Shown: positions 45,055 through 53,095 of the stretch, one piece after another
Layout of the letters: every line of letters starts with the position of its first letter
How positions within the stretch are numbered: the first letter of the stretch is position 1
From: Olavius sp. associated proteobacterium Delta 1
GTDB taxonomy: Bacteria > Desulfobacterota > Desulfobacteria > Desulfobacterales > JAFDCJ01
Direction of reading: 5' to 3'
Length of the DNA stretch: 64,000 nt
Assembly: GCA_902749685.1 (NCBI GenBank)
Contig: CACVKW010000363.1
Span: forward strand, 38,745 to 102,744
Program-made: the position numbers and the translations under genes
Notes under the pieces: generated by a model
What the model saw: the letters and a program-made list of their open reading frames with translations, nothing else
Database searches by the model: none
What the model was told of the DNA's origin: nothing

Positions 45055-45651
45055 ATGGGCAAATGGATAAATAAAAGTTTAGAGCCGTCAGTTTCGCCAG
45101 ATTCGCCTGTTTCTGTTAATCATGTTGAAATAGGAGATTTAGCGCGGCTGGCAGATGGAACCGTCGACAACGACGAACGCGAGCGCTTATTGCGCCATAT
45201 CAATCGCTGTCAAAGGTGTTACGAAATCCTGCACCATACACTCAAAGACGCCCCATCCGCAGCATCTGTGAGCCATGCTGACGGTCCCTGGTGGAAGACC
45301 AAAGCCGCGTACGCCCTGGCGGCTTCAATTATCCTGATATTTATCATCAGCGGCCAGCTTGCGTATAAATATTGGAGTCATATTCCAAAGGTCATTTCAG
45401 CAACCCTGGATTTGGATCAGAATTTAAAGGATATCCTGCTGGAAGATGATGCATTGCGGTTCGGAAAAGGAGCGCGGTTAAACCGCCTGCTGGCTGCTTT
45501 GCAGCAAACAGGGCTGCCGGTTAAAGATCTGAATCTTGCCGTTCTGTCAAAGCCCTATTATCAAAAAAAGAGTTTATTCGGCCCCGCGGAAGTCTTGCAC
45601 ATTCGCATTGAAAATGGGGTCGCCTACCTGGAAGTGCAAGAGGTGGAATGA
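45055..45651 (+). CDS. Second anti-sigma-like zinc-finger membrane protein
   Basis: A 198-residue protein with RLLRHINRCQRCYEILHH (HxxxCxxC) after a helical lead (LARLADGTVDNDERE), the pattern of zinc-finger anti-sigma domains, then a membrane helix (AYALAASIILIFIISGQLAY) near residue 90. The C-terminal part is an extracytoplasmic domain of about 90 residues that I do not recognise. It follows the second sigma-like gene by 98 bp. A weak ribosome site (AAAGAAAA) precedes ATG 45055. Confidence 0.75.
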   Translation: MGKWINKSLEPSVSPDSPVSVNHVEIGDLARLADGTVDNDERERLLRHINRCQRCYEILHHTLKDAPSAASVSHADGPWWKTKAAYALAASIILIFIISGQLAYKYWSHIPKVISATLDLDQNLKDILLEDDALRFGKGARLNRLLAALQQTGLPVKDLNLAVLSKPYYQKKSLFGPAEVLHIRIENGVAYLEVQEVE

Positions 45652-45731
45652 CACCTAAAAGTTAGGAAACTCCGTAAGTTAATGTCTCCATTGGGATCAA
45701 ATCTACGGATAGGGTGGTCTATATTGATTAA

Positions 45732-45915
45732 ACAGCGAACCGCAGAATATTGAATATCGAATCCTCCGGAGGCGGACAAGTGTCGAAGGGTGGGTTCGCC
45801 CCTGGCCTTCGTAGCCTCTTTGGCGGACTAGGCTCGCTCAGTCATTTTTTTATAAAATCGACAGAATTCATGACTTCAACATTCGATATTCATTATTCGA
45901 TATTCGCTTTTTCAA
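45732..45915. repeat. Inverted pair of word arrays
   Basis: Left arm: AGCGAACCGCAGAATATTG, ATATCGAATCCTCCGGAGGC and GTGTCGAAGGGTGGG. Right arm: CTTCAACATTCGATATTC and ATTATTCGATATTCGC. The left arm is interrupted by the palindrome CCTCCGGAGG. Confidence 0.75.
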
Positions 45916-46034
45916 AGTTTCTTTTTCGACTATTCCGGACGTTTTTTTCAGGCCGGCGGTGGCGCTCGTATGAGACTCCGTCTTGCCGGACTTGGCATTC
46001 CGTTAACTTTTCATGCTGGGTTTAGACAGAACCC

Positions 46035-46061
46035 AATCGCGGCTGTAAGCCGCTCCCACCA
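46035..46061. repeat. REP-like palindrome
   Basis: CGCGGCTGTAAGCCGCTCCC, same class as 42116-42141. Confidence 0.6.
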
Positions 46062-46178
46062 CCCGCTCTCCAGTTTTTTGCAGCCCTTCCGGCACCCCTC
46101 AACGATCAATCTCTTTCACTAAAATCCCATCTTTTTTTAAAAAAATTGCCCTGATTTTAAAACATGTCCGTCTAATTG

Positions 46179-46200
46179 AATTACTCCGCCCTGAAAAATA
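46179..46200 (+). repeat. Gene-boundary motif copy
   Basis: AATTACTCCGCCCTGAAAAA, preceded by TGTCCGTCTAATT as at 44960. It lies 64 bp before the next start codon. Confidence 0.6.
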
Positions 46201-46263
46201 ACGATAACAGGTGTGGATAACACATAGGCGCAGCATAAGGTAATTTTTTAGAGGAGGTACAAT

Positions 46264-47112
46264 ATGGAAAAAGTGAAGACCATCCAATGGGAAATGAATC
46301 GGCAGCTGTGGTTTTGGTTTCAGACGCTGGGCGGTGTGGCCGTCTACTTTCTCATCCTCGGGCAATTTCCGGCTGCCGCAAAACAATCTCCCACCATCCG
46401 GCTTTTTCCAACTACTGTGGTGGAAAACATCAAGCAAACCGGCCAGGCAGCCAAGGCCATGGAACAGGATCTGCAAAGTGTGATTGACCGCTTAAACCAG
46501 CAGGAAGAGCTATATATCGCCAGCAAGTGCGAGGGAGCCGGTGCCGAACAGGGCTGCAGTGAAATAGCCGGTCAGTTGAGCCAGACCTATCTGGAAATGT
46601 TAAACCTGATGGAAACCCGCCTGCCGGGAATGGAAGATTCGGTCAGAGTGACCAATGCCAGCCTGGAAAAGCGGATCCGCAAAGAGTTGGGCCGCAAAAC
46701 AACTCCCAGGGGCCTGCAGAAAGTGCTTGAGAAAACACCCCAAAAAGCAACCGATTCACCGCGCTATACGCGACGCGCGGGAAGGTTGAGTGAAAAGTTC
46801 AGGCAATATTATAAACTGGTAGCGATGGCGCCCAAAATGGGTTCGGGCGGATCCCTGGCATCGGTGGCCGCTGAAATTTATCTGGATACCCAGCAAGTGC
46901 AAGAGTTGATCGCCCTGACACGCGATGAAATCAGTCGTGCTAAACTCATGATCGATCTGGACCAGGCCTACGGCATCATTACACCGGAAATGTTCGAAAT
47001 GGTCGGCCGGGTGAAATCGATATTATTCGGCCAAGCCGGGGAAGAAGAAGGTATACCCGGGCCGCCTCCCGGCAGCACCAAGGCTGAGTATCGCAGTCCG
47101 CTGGAAATGTAA
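46264..47112 (+). CDS. Hypothetical membrane-anchored helical protein, 282 residues
   Basis: A signal anchor (FWFQTLGGVAVYFLILGQFPAA) is followed by a mostly helical extracytoplasmic domain with coiled-coil character (VENIKQTGQAAKAMEQDLQSVIDRL) and a Cys pair (SKCEGAGAEQGC). The basic middle (KRIRKELGRKTTPRGLQ) and a Pro/Gly tail end the protein. No family recognised. The ATG has an excellent ribosome site (GAGGAGG, six bases upstream). It begins the second half of the cluster, where all genes encode envelope proteins. Confidence 0.7.
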   Translation: MEKVKTIQWEMNRQLWFWFQTLGGVAVYFLILGQFPAAAKQSPTIRLFPTTVVENIKQTGQAAKAMEQDLQSVIDRLNQQEELYIASKCEGAGAEQGCSEIAGQLSQTYLEMLNLMETRLPGMEDSVRVTNASLEKRIRKELGRKTTPRGLQKVLEKTPQKATDSPRYTRRAGRLSEKFRQYYKLVAMAPKMGSGGSLASVAAEIYLDTQQVQELIALTRDEISRAKLMIDLDQAYGIITPEMFEMVGRVKSILFGQAGEEEGIPGPPPGSTKAEYRSPLEM

Positions 47113-47124
47113 TGTGCTGGCAAG

Positions 47125-47255
47125 GCTTAGCCCGCTGGGATGTCGTCCGCGTCGTCGTACTCGTCCTCATTCTCGTAATCGATAAATAGAGTTTGTGAGG
47201 CACGATGCCATACGGCGCGAGATCGAGGACGACGACGCGCACGAGGACGAGAAAC
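47125..47255. repeat. GTC-rich word array with inverted arms
   Basis: Left arm: GTCGTCGTACTCGTCCTCAT near 47149. Right arm: GATCGAGGACGACGACG and CACGAGGACGAGAAAC near 47220. A sister element lies at 52517-52615. Confidence 0.75.
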
Positions 47256-47297
47256 ATGTGCCTCAGTGGCTGTATAATTATCGGGAGGTAAATCATC

Positions 47298-47864
47298 ATG
47301 ATCGATTTAATGAATGAAACTAATTTTCGGGCAAAAACATTTGTAATTATTACTATTTTTGTACTTCTATTAATGTCGTGCGGCAGCCGGCCGTATGTGA
47401 ACCCAAGCTGCACATTGCCTTCCGGCGTGAATCTTGAAGAAGCCCTGGTTCATTCCAGAGAAGATCTGGCGCATCTGGAATGTGAAGTATTATTTGACAG
47501 CTACTATGGGCGGCTGATCGAGGTCGCCAAACGTGACCCCGGCATGGAAAATAAACGCAAGTTCAGTGATTTTCTGGAATGGGCCAACAATGAAGGCATT
47601 ATCGATAAGATTCAGGCACGCAATTATTATAACCGCTATTTCAACACGACGTTCATGTCACTGCCTGATAAGTATAACGTTTGTTCATCCTGCGCCGAAA
47701 GGAACCAAAAGGATCTCGAAATCCGGCTGGAAGAAGAGCTTGGCCAAAAAGAAGAAGGCCTGTTGAGAGCCTGTCAGGACAAGAACGCCTACTACATTGC
47801 CGCCGATCAATATAACTCCATCATGCTGTTGCTGGATGCGACCTGCACGGCATGCCGGAATTAA
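47298..47864 (+). CDS. Lipoprotein, cysteine-rich, 188 residues
   Basis: The signal sequence TFVIITIFVLLLMSC has a clear lipobox (LMSC). Mature protein: an alpha-helical domain with CTLPSGVNLEEALVHSREDL, two CxxC motifs (VCSSCAERN and TCTACRN at the C terminus) and further single Cys. No family recognised. Its position directly before an ExbB-like gene, and the good GGGAGG site before ATG 47298, point to an outer- or inner-membrane partner of the same envelope assembly; that is inference. Confidence 0.75.
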   Translation: MIDLMNETNFRAKTFVIITIFVLLLMSCGSRPYVNPSCTLPSGVNLEEALVHSREDLAHLECEVLFDSYYGRLIEVAKRDPGMENKRKFSDFLEWANNEGIIDKIQARNYYNRYFNTTFMSLPDKYNVCSSCAERNQKDLEIRLEEELGQKEEGLLRACQDKNAYYIAADQYNSIMLLLDATCTACRN

Positions 47865-47868
47865 AAAT

Positions 47869-47995
47869 AAAAGCAGACCGCAGAATGTCGAATATCGAAT
47901 AATGAATTTCGAAGTATGGAATTCTACCTATTTTCAAATTGATAGAGCGAAGCGAAACCTTCCTTCGACATTCTGCGGTTCGCTTCTCCTTTATT
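47869..47995. repeat. Inverted pair of word arrays
   Basis: Left arm: CAGACCGCAGAATGTCGAAT then ATCGAATAATGAATTTCGAAG. Right arm: CCTTCCTTCGACATTCTGCG then GTTCGCTTCTCC. The two arms flank about 40 bp, in the 198 bp gap before the ExbB-like gene. Confidence 0.8.
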
Positions 47996-48062
47996 GTGGA
48001 GTTAAAAATAAAGACGAATCTGAATAAAGAATCCAGATATTTAAATCTAAAGGAACCGTTTC

Positions 48063-48740
48063 ATGGAAACCAGATCTCATATCGATAGCGGCTTTTCAGC
48101 TGGATTTATCATGGGCGCCCTGGGTGTGCTGATTATTGGTGCGGCACTGCTGTACATGCTCAATATGTCCGAATTTGTCGCCATATCCGTTCTGAAAATC
48201 CCCAGTATTCAGCGCGCGCTGGGATGGACCTATGAAAATCTAAGGCTCTCCGTCATCCCATTTTTCTTGGCCGCGCTTTGTTTTGCCGGCTCGCTCATGC
48301 GCTTAAGGCGATTGCTGTCAGATCCGGCAGTTTCAGCAGATAAAGTTGCTCAAACCGAACACCTGGTGGACATCTGGATCAATCTGTTTTTCGGTATCGG
48401 TGTGATTTGGACGGCCATTGGTATGCGAGGTGCGTTGCTGGAAGGCTTGGGAGATCTGGATTCCCAGTCGGCGGCCCGGTTGGGGGCCTTTTCGATCCTG
48501 CAACGGTTGGTGGACGGCGGAATTTTATTGGCGCTATCGACCACTATTTTCGGCGCCGTTGGCGGTTACCTGTTACGTCTGGTTAAATCCCTGACGGTCG
48601 GTACCCGGGTCAAAGCTTACTACCATCGATTGTCAGAGCAGCAGGCTGCATCGGTGCACCAGGTTCTGCAATCCATCGACGACCGACTCAGCCAAATGGT
48701 ACCTGAACCTTGTATGAAAATTAATGAAAAGTTAGGGTAA
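48063..48740 (+). CDS. MotA/TolQ/ExbB-like membrane protein
   Basis: A 225-residue protein with four hydrophobic segments: FIMGALGVLIIGAALLYML, VIPFFLAALCFAGSL, WINLFFGIGVIWTAIGMRGAL and GGILLALSTTIFGAVGGYLL. The last two, with a loop between, resemble the proton-channel helices of MotA/TolQ/ExbB (GxxxTxxG and ALxTTxxGLxxA patterns). The C terminus is cytoplasmic and helical. The next gene has an ExbD-like start, so the two may form an energy-transducing pair that drives a process at the cell wall or outer membrane. The length matches ExbB. The family call is moderate because the loop is short. Confidence 0.65.
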   Translation: METRSHIDSGFSAGFIMGALGVLIIGAALLYMLNMSEFVAISVLKIPSIQRALGWTYENLRLSVIPFFLAALCFAGSLMRLRRLLSDPAVSADKVAQTEHLVDIWINLFFGIGVIWTAIGMRGALLEGLGDLDSQSAARLGAFSILQRLVDGGILLALSTTIFGAVGGYLLRLVKSLTVGTRVKAYYHRLSEQQAASVHQVLQSIDDRLSQMVPEPCMKINEKLG

Positions 48741-48927
48741 AAAAAAGCCACCGCAAGATGGTCGGTAAAAAGGAAATGGACTCTGATTTACCTGCACCTG
48801 GGTTCAAAAAAGTGACCCCTCAGAGGCAGCTAAATCGTCAAACAACTATTAGTGTAAATTATTGGCTCAAGTGTCTGGCACTTCACTTCCTGACACCCGA
48901 AACCTGAAACCTTTTGCAGCAAAAAAT

Positions 48928-49929
48928 ATGAACTCCTTACAACCACACCCGATGCTCTTATTACATAGCAACCCTGCCCTATCGAATGATGTGGAAATGC
49001 TGCAAACCGATGTGATGCGCTTTTTTGCGATACTGTGTTTGTGCTTAATGGCGATATTTGCGCTGGTCAAGGCACTGCCGATGGCACCTCCGGCCGATAG
49101 GCCGACGATTGCCGAACACACGGATCTCAAGGCAGAGGCTCAATCGCTGCAGATTCAAATTGCATCGCTCAGAAAAAAGCTGGCCGAAACATTAACTCAA
49201 GCCCAGGACGCATCGCGCGCGGCTGAACAGTCAGCAATGCAGGTTAAGAAGGCTGCAAAAGATGAACAGGTTATTCTGACCCGGCTGGTAAATACGCAAC
49301 AGCAGTTGAAAAAAGTTACCCAATCCCTCAATCAAACCCGGCGGGAGTTGAAAATAAGGGGCGAAAAGCTGGCCGGACTTGTCAGTGTTATTGATCAAAA
49401 ACAGCGAATCCAGTCGGGATTGAGGTCTCAAATCAAAGATGAAACTCAAAATCTGAAAAAGATACAGGCAGCCCTGGAGCGGGCCAATCAGAAAGTCAGT
49501 CAAAGCCATCCCCAGAATCAATATAACCCCCCAAAACCATCGGAAACAGACACGCCGAAACGCCCCGCCAAAGATGGATATGTTCTGCGATTTGCGTCAG
49601 ATGCGGCATTGCAGAGACTCATCTCCGGGGAGCAGGTATATTTTTATGCAGTGGCAGGCAAAAAAGCCTGGCGACTTCGTTTGATTGGTGGACAACCGGG
49701 TTATGTCTCTGCCAAAAATCCACCGCAAATATATGAAATGGAAACCGCTACCGTCCCCATTGAATATACGACGGCCTTTCAACAGCAGGTGGCTGCATTC
49801 GGCCACACGGCCGTGACCTGGGGTGTAACGTTGCCGGCACAAACGACGGCGTCCATTCATCGGCTCATCAAGGGACAAAACGGCGGAGATCTGGTGATTA
49901 TGCCGGACGGTGAGGTGGTTTTAAATTGA
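48928..49929 (+). CDS. ExbD/TolR-like anchored coiled-coil protein
   Basis: About 333 residues. The N-terminal segment SNDVEMLQTDVMRFFAILCL with the helix LCLMAIFALVKALP resembles ExbD/TolR (an acidic residue just before or in the one membrane helix). A long coiled coil (about residues 60-175 of the mature region; KAEAQSLQIQIASLRKKL and similar heptads) and a C-terminal globular domain of about 110 residues (YVLRFASDAALQRLISGEQV) follow. Start uncertain: the frame opens at a TTG at 48862; I prefer ATG 48928, with 48952 also possible, because the segment before 48928 looks non-coding. Overlap with the next gene is four bases. Confidence 0.65.
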   Translation: MNSLQPHPMLLLHSNPALSNDVEMLQTDVMRFFAILCLCLMAIFALVKALPMAPPADRPTIAEHTDLKAEAQSLQIQIASLRKKLAETLTQAQDASRAAEQSAMQVKKAAKDEQVILTRLVNTQQQLKKVTQSLNQTRRELKIRGEKLAGLVSVIDQKQRIQSGLRSQIKDETQNLKKIQAALERANQKVSQSHPQNQYNPPKPSETDTPKRPAKDGYVLRFASDAALQRLISGEQVYFYAVAGKKAWRLRLIGGQPGYVSAKNPPQIYEMETATVPIEYTTAFQQQVAAFGHTAVTWGVTLPAQTTASIHRLIKGQNGGDLVIMPDGEVVLN

Positions 49930-51683
49930 ATACCATCGTTAAAATACAGGCAAACAAGTGGTCCATGGTTGTGCTTTTAATCTGGTTGGGGTTTTCAGCC
50001 TGTGCCGGGCATCCGGAGCCGCATGAAATTGAACCCGATACCGGACAATCGTCACTTGATTTCTGGTTGGAAAAATCCTTGACTCCATATTTGCTGCAGC
50101 AATTCGACCAGCACCCACGCTTCAGGGGACAACCGGTTCTCCTGGTGCGCATGCAAGGTGAAAATGTCATGCCGCACATCGATGATTTGACGGAACAAAT
50201 CCGGCAAAAAATCACCGATGCGCTATTGAAAAGACCCGGTCTCGATCTAGCCTGGCGTCCATCTTTTAAACCCTGGAAACACTATCAGAGTCTTGAAGAT
50301 GTCTCATGCGGTGATTACAACGAAGTTCGTTACTACGTCGGGCTGGACATTGGACTGTCCGGGGAAAGTCGGGAGCTTTATGTAAAAGTGCGGGCCTTGA
50401 ACCTAGCCGAACAAAAATGGGTGTCCGGATTCGGCAAAAACTGGCAGGCAACACCGACCCGAAACCAATTGGAGGCGTTGACCCGTGAGCATCCTGACGA
50501 ATATCTGCGGGGGTTGCGTCCGCTGCCGTTTTCTGACCGACAGCCGGATATGCTGGCTGCCTATCTGGCACGCAATCTCAGCTGTTTACTGCGACAGGGA
50601 CAAGCAGACGATCTGGTGGTCCATGTGGACAGTCCCGGCCCCGGCACCCCGGATATGTTTAAAACCACCCTGCAACTCTTGGGTAAATACCTGGCGCGTT
50701 TTAGCGAGGTCGAGGTGACCGACGATCCGAACCAGGCCAACGTCACCGTCGTTTCCGCGATCCACTCCATCGATCGAAACCTGCACCAAATCTGGATATC
50801 GGCCCGACAACGTCAAGGCGAAAAATATCTGCCCGGCGCCGAAACCGAAGCCTACGTGATGACGAATCCTCCAAGGGACATTTTGACCGCCGGTATGAAC
50901 CGGGTGATACCACCCGAGACCTTAGCGCCTTTTCATAATGTATCCACGAAATCCGGGATTATCGGATCGTTTGATTTACTCACGCCGCTGGATCAAAAAT
51001 TTTGTGCGACCGAAAAACCGTGGCGGTCCGGAATCCAGCGTCTATACCCCCAAGAATCACTTCCCGCGGGCAGCTGTGTGGCGGTTGAAATGGATATTAC
51101 GACACCGGCTTACGTTTTTCTGGTGGGACAGGATGCCCGGGGTGAATTAACACGCATATTCCCATCCAGTTGCCCGGCGCTGGCAAAAATAGATGCCCGG
51201 CTCCAGCCCGGGGAACTTTTTCAATTTCCTTCGCTGTCAGATCCACAAGCCGGTGTATTGGAACTTGGTGGTTCTCCCGGCATCGAAAGAATTTACGCAA
51301 TTGCAGTCACAACGCCGGAATTGGCCGCCACGTTTGCCGGCCGGATAGAAGAAATCCAGGGTCTGTGCCGTCCCGGCAGAAAATTTCCAGCTATGCTCCC
51401 GGCAAATAGTCTCCAGCACCCCCGGGAACGCATCCAACACTGGCAAAACTACTTAGAGCGGTTATCCAAAAAATATCCCGGCCAACTGGGCTGGCGGGAA
51501 TTTAGTTTTCGGCATATCGCCGTCAGGGGGCGGGTGACAGAGGTGTTTGAAGTCGGAAGTCGGAATGCGGAAGTGGGAAGAACGAAACGCGCAACCCGAA
51601 ACACGCAACCCGTAACCTGGCACACGCAACACGTAACCCGACACACGCAACCCGTAACCCGTCACACGCAACTCGAACCATGA
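49926..51683 (+). CDS. DUF4384-domain lipoprotein
   Basis: A 585-residue lipoprotein: signal sequence WSMVVLLIWLGFSAC with lipobox FSAC. An N-terminal domain of about 280 residues (DLTEQIRQKITDALLKRPGL; IDRNLHQIWISARQRQG), resembling the nucleotide-free, LpoB/TolB-N-like fold of conserved lipoproteins, is followed near residue 385 by a DUF4384 domain (CVAVEMDITTPAYVFLVGQD and GELTRIFPSS). DUF4384 is often found with caspase-like proteases. The last 45 residues (VGSRNAEVGRTKRATRNTQP onward) are translated from a word array and end at the stop overlapping the next ATG. Start TTG 49926 overlaps the preceding stop. Confidence 0.8.
   Translation: MNTIVKIQANKWSMVVLLIWLGFSACAGHPEPHEIEPDTGQSSLDFWLEKSLTPYLLQQFDQHPRFRGQPVLLVRMQGENVMPHIDDLTEQIRQKITDALLKRPGLDLAWRPSFKPWKHYQSLEDVSCGDYNEVRYYVGLDIGLSGESRELYVKVRALNLAEQKWVSGFGKNWQATPTRNQLEALTREHPDEYLRGLRPLPFSDRQPDMLAAYLARNLSCLLRQGQADDLVVHVDSPGPGTPDMFKTTLQLLGKYLARFSEVEVTDDPNQANVTVVSAIHSIDRNLHQIWISARQRQGEKYLPGAETEAYVMTNPPRDILTAGMNRVIPPETLAPFHNVSTKSGIIGSFDLLTPLDQKFCATEKPWRSGIQRLYPQESLPAGSCVAVEMDITTPAYVFLVGQDARGELTRIFPSSCPALAKIDARLQPGELFQFPSLSDPQAGVLELGGSPGIERIYAIAVTTPELAATFAGRIEEIQGLCRPGRKFPAMLPANSLQHPRERIQHWQNYLERLSKKYPGQLGWREFSFRHIAVRGRVTEVFEVGSRNAEVGRTKRATRNTQPVTWHTQHVTRHTQPVTRHTQLEP
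51549..51680. repeat. Word array at the 3' end of the DUF4384 gene
   Basis: GAAGTCGGAAGTCGGAATGC words (51549-51580) are the same set as in the megasynthase linker at 16951. They are followed by CACGCAACCCGTAACCCG words with a 9-10 bp period (51598-51676). The array is read through in frame. Confidence 0.8.
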
Positions 51684-52501
51684 ACCTTGTGAATATTCTC
51701 ACAAAACTAATGATTTGCATTGTTTTCCTTGGATATGGGCAACCGGTTTCAAGCGCCGTAAAAGATACCGTGCCGAATATTGAAGGGCTGTGGCATCAAT
51801 ACCATAGAAATGATGCGGCCAAACTTCCGGCAATCAGCTATCCTTATGATCACTGCTTCAAATCAGCAGCCGAAAAATATGATCTCCCCCTGTCACTGCT
51901 TTTGGCTGTGGCGCGCGGCGAATCCAACTTCAATCCCCGGGCGAAATCAAATCGCAACTGCCATGGACTGATGCAAATTCAGTGGCCGACAACCGCCAAA
52001 CATCTGGGTATTTATCGGCTGAAAGCGCTGTATGAGCCCTGCACCAATATCCGGGCCGGGGCCAGATATCTCAGGGAGCTTTTGAATCGTTACAACGAAA
52101 ATCTACACCTGGCGCTGGCGGCTTACAACTACGGTCCGAGTCGTATCAAGAACCGGTCCGGGGCCGGTCACATGCCTCAAGGTGCGAAATGGTACAGCGG
52201 CTATATTTACCATCATTTGAGATATATTATGCAGGGGGCCACTGCTGCCGGCACCGATACTTCCGGCAAGCCGAAAAGATACAACCGGCAGAAGCGCCTG
52301 GCCCTCGTCACGTTTAATCAGCCATACCGGGCAAATGCATATTTTCAACATCTGCAAAAACGAGCGCCGTCGTTGAATCTGGACTGGTACCGCATCGGTC
52401 TGGGGCGCTATCAGGTTGTGATGCTATACTCTGACAATAAAACACTGGCATCCGGCAGGAAAAAATTAAAAAATCTGGGAGTGGTCGTAAAATCGAGATA
52501 A
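51680..52501 (+). CDS. Lytic transglycosylase (SLT domain) with C-terminal SPOR-like domain
   Basis: A 273-residue secreted enzyme. Signal peptide KLMICIVFLGYGQPVSSA. The SLT domain (about 55-165) has the catalytic Glu in VARGESNFNPRAKSN, HGLMQIQWPTTA and LALAAYNYGPSRI, the standard motifs of family 1 transglycosylases that cut the glycan strands of peptidoglycan. The C-terminal 65 residues (FNQPYRANAYFQHLQKRAPSL to VVKSR) resemble a SPOR repeat, which binds bare glycan at division sites. It overlaps the previous gene by ATGA, showing coupling to the DUF4384 lipoprotein. Confidence 0.88.
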   Translation: MNLVNILTKLMICIVFLGYGQPVSSAVKDTVPNIEGLWHQYHRNDAAKLPAISYPYDHCFKSAAEKYDLPLSLLLAVARGESNFNPRAKSNRNCHGLMQIQWPTTAKHLGIYRLKALYEPCTNIRAGARYLRELLNRYNENLHLALAAYNYGPSRIKNRSGAGHMPQGAKWYSGYIYHHLRYIMQGATAAGTDTSGKPKRYNRQKRLALVTFNQPYRANAYFQHLQKRAPSLNLDWYRIGLGRYQVVMLYSDNKTLASGRKKLKNLGVVVKSR

Positions 52502-52906
52502 TGAGTGCAGGTCAAGTAGGACATCGTCCTCATACTCGTCCTCGATCCGTTTTGCTTCGTGCGTCACAAAAATCATTATTCGATGACGAGAACGAGGACG
52601 ACCAAGAGAAACAAATTTTCGGGCGTAAGCAACCGAATTATTATTCAACTTTTTTGTAAACATTATTTAAGCCCTATGCGTCATGCCCAATAGAAACTTT
52701 TGGGATACTTAGCAGCAGCGTTGCATAATTTAATCCGCGTTGCCGGACGCCTTGATAGATGAAGGTTTCGGGTGGCCCTCCTTCGCCTCCAGCTTTGGAG
52801 GGCCGGCAAGTGACAGCTCGGCCCCTGCCCGCCGAAATTTACCCGCCTAGCAAGGGCGGTCAATTGGATCGAAAAAGAGCCACTAAAAAAAAGCGAATAT
52901 CGAATA
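52502..52906. other. 405 bp gap with repeats
   Basis: Contains the GTC-rich array (52517-52615), then unassigned sequence and the beginning of the GAATATC array. No gene is seen. Confidence 0.5.
52517..52615. repeat. GTC-rich word array, second element
   Basis: CATCGTCCTCATACTCGTCC and TCGATCCG on the left pair with GATGACGAGAACGAGGACG and ACC on the right. Same word set as 47125-47255. Confidence 0.75.
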
Positions 52907-53095
52907 ATGAATATCGAACATCGAATAACTAAGTATGGAATTTTACCCGTCGAGAGCCTCCCTTCGAGAACCCCAGGATCAAATGACAGGGTCGAACGAT
53001 CGATTATAGCTAAAAAGACGGAGCGCAGCGACACAATCCTTCGAAATTCTGCGATTCGGTGTTCTGCGGTTCTGCGGTTCGCTGTCCAGCGATGC
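52880..53095. repeat. Inverted word array overlapping the 5' end of the caspase gene
   Basis: Left arm 52886-52935: AGCGAATATCGAATAATG and AATATCGAACATCGAATAAC. Right arm 53035-53092: CCTTCGAAATTCTGCGATTC and GGTTCTGCGGTTCGCTGTCC. The array runs up to the codons for the caspase signal peptide. Confidence 0.75.

Larger units (their letters stand above)
45652..46263. other. 612 bp repeat-rich gap inside the sigma/caspase cluster
   Basis: Holds a word-array pair (45732-45915), a REP-like palindrome (46035-46061) and a boundary motif (46179-46200). The gap may contain a second promoter for the genes from 46264 on, but none is clear. The same strand continues on both sides. Confidence 0.55.
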
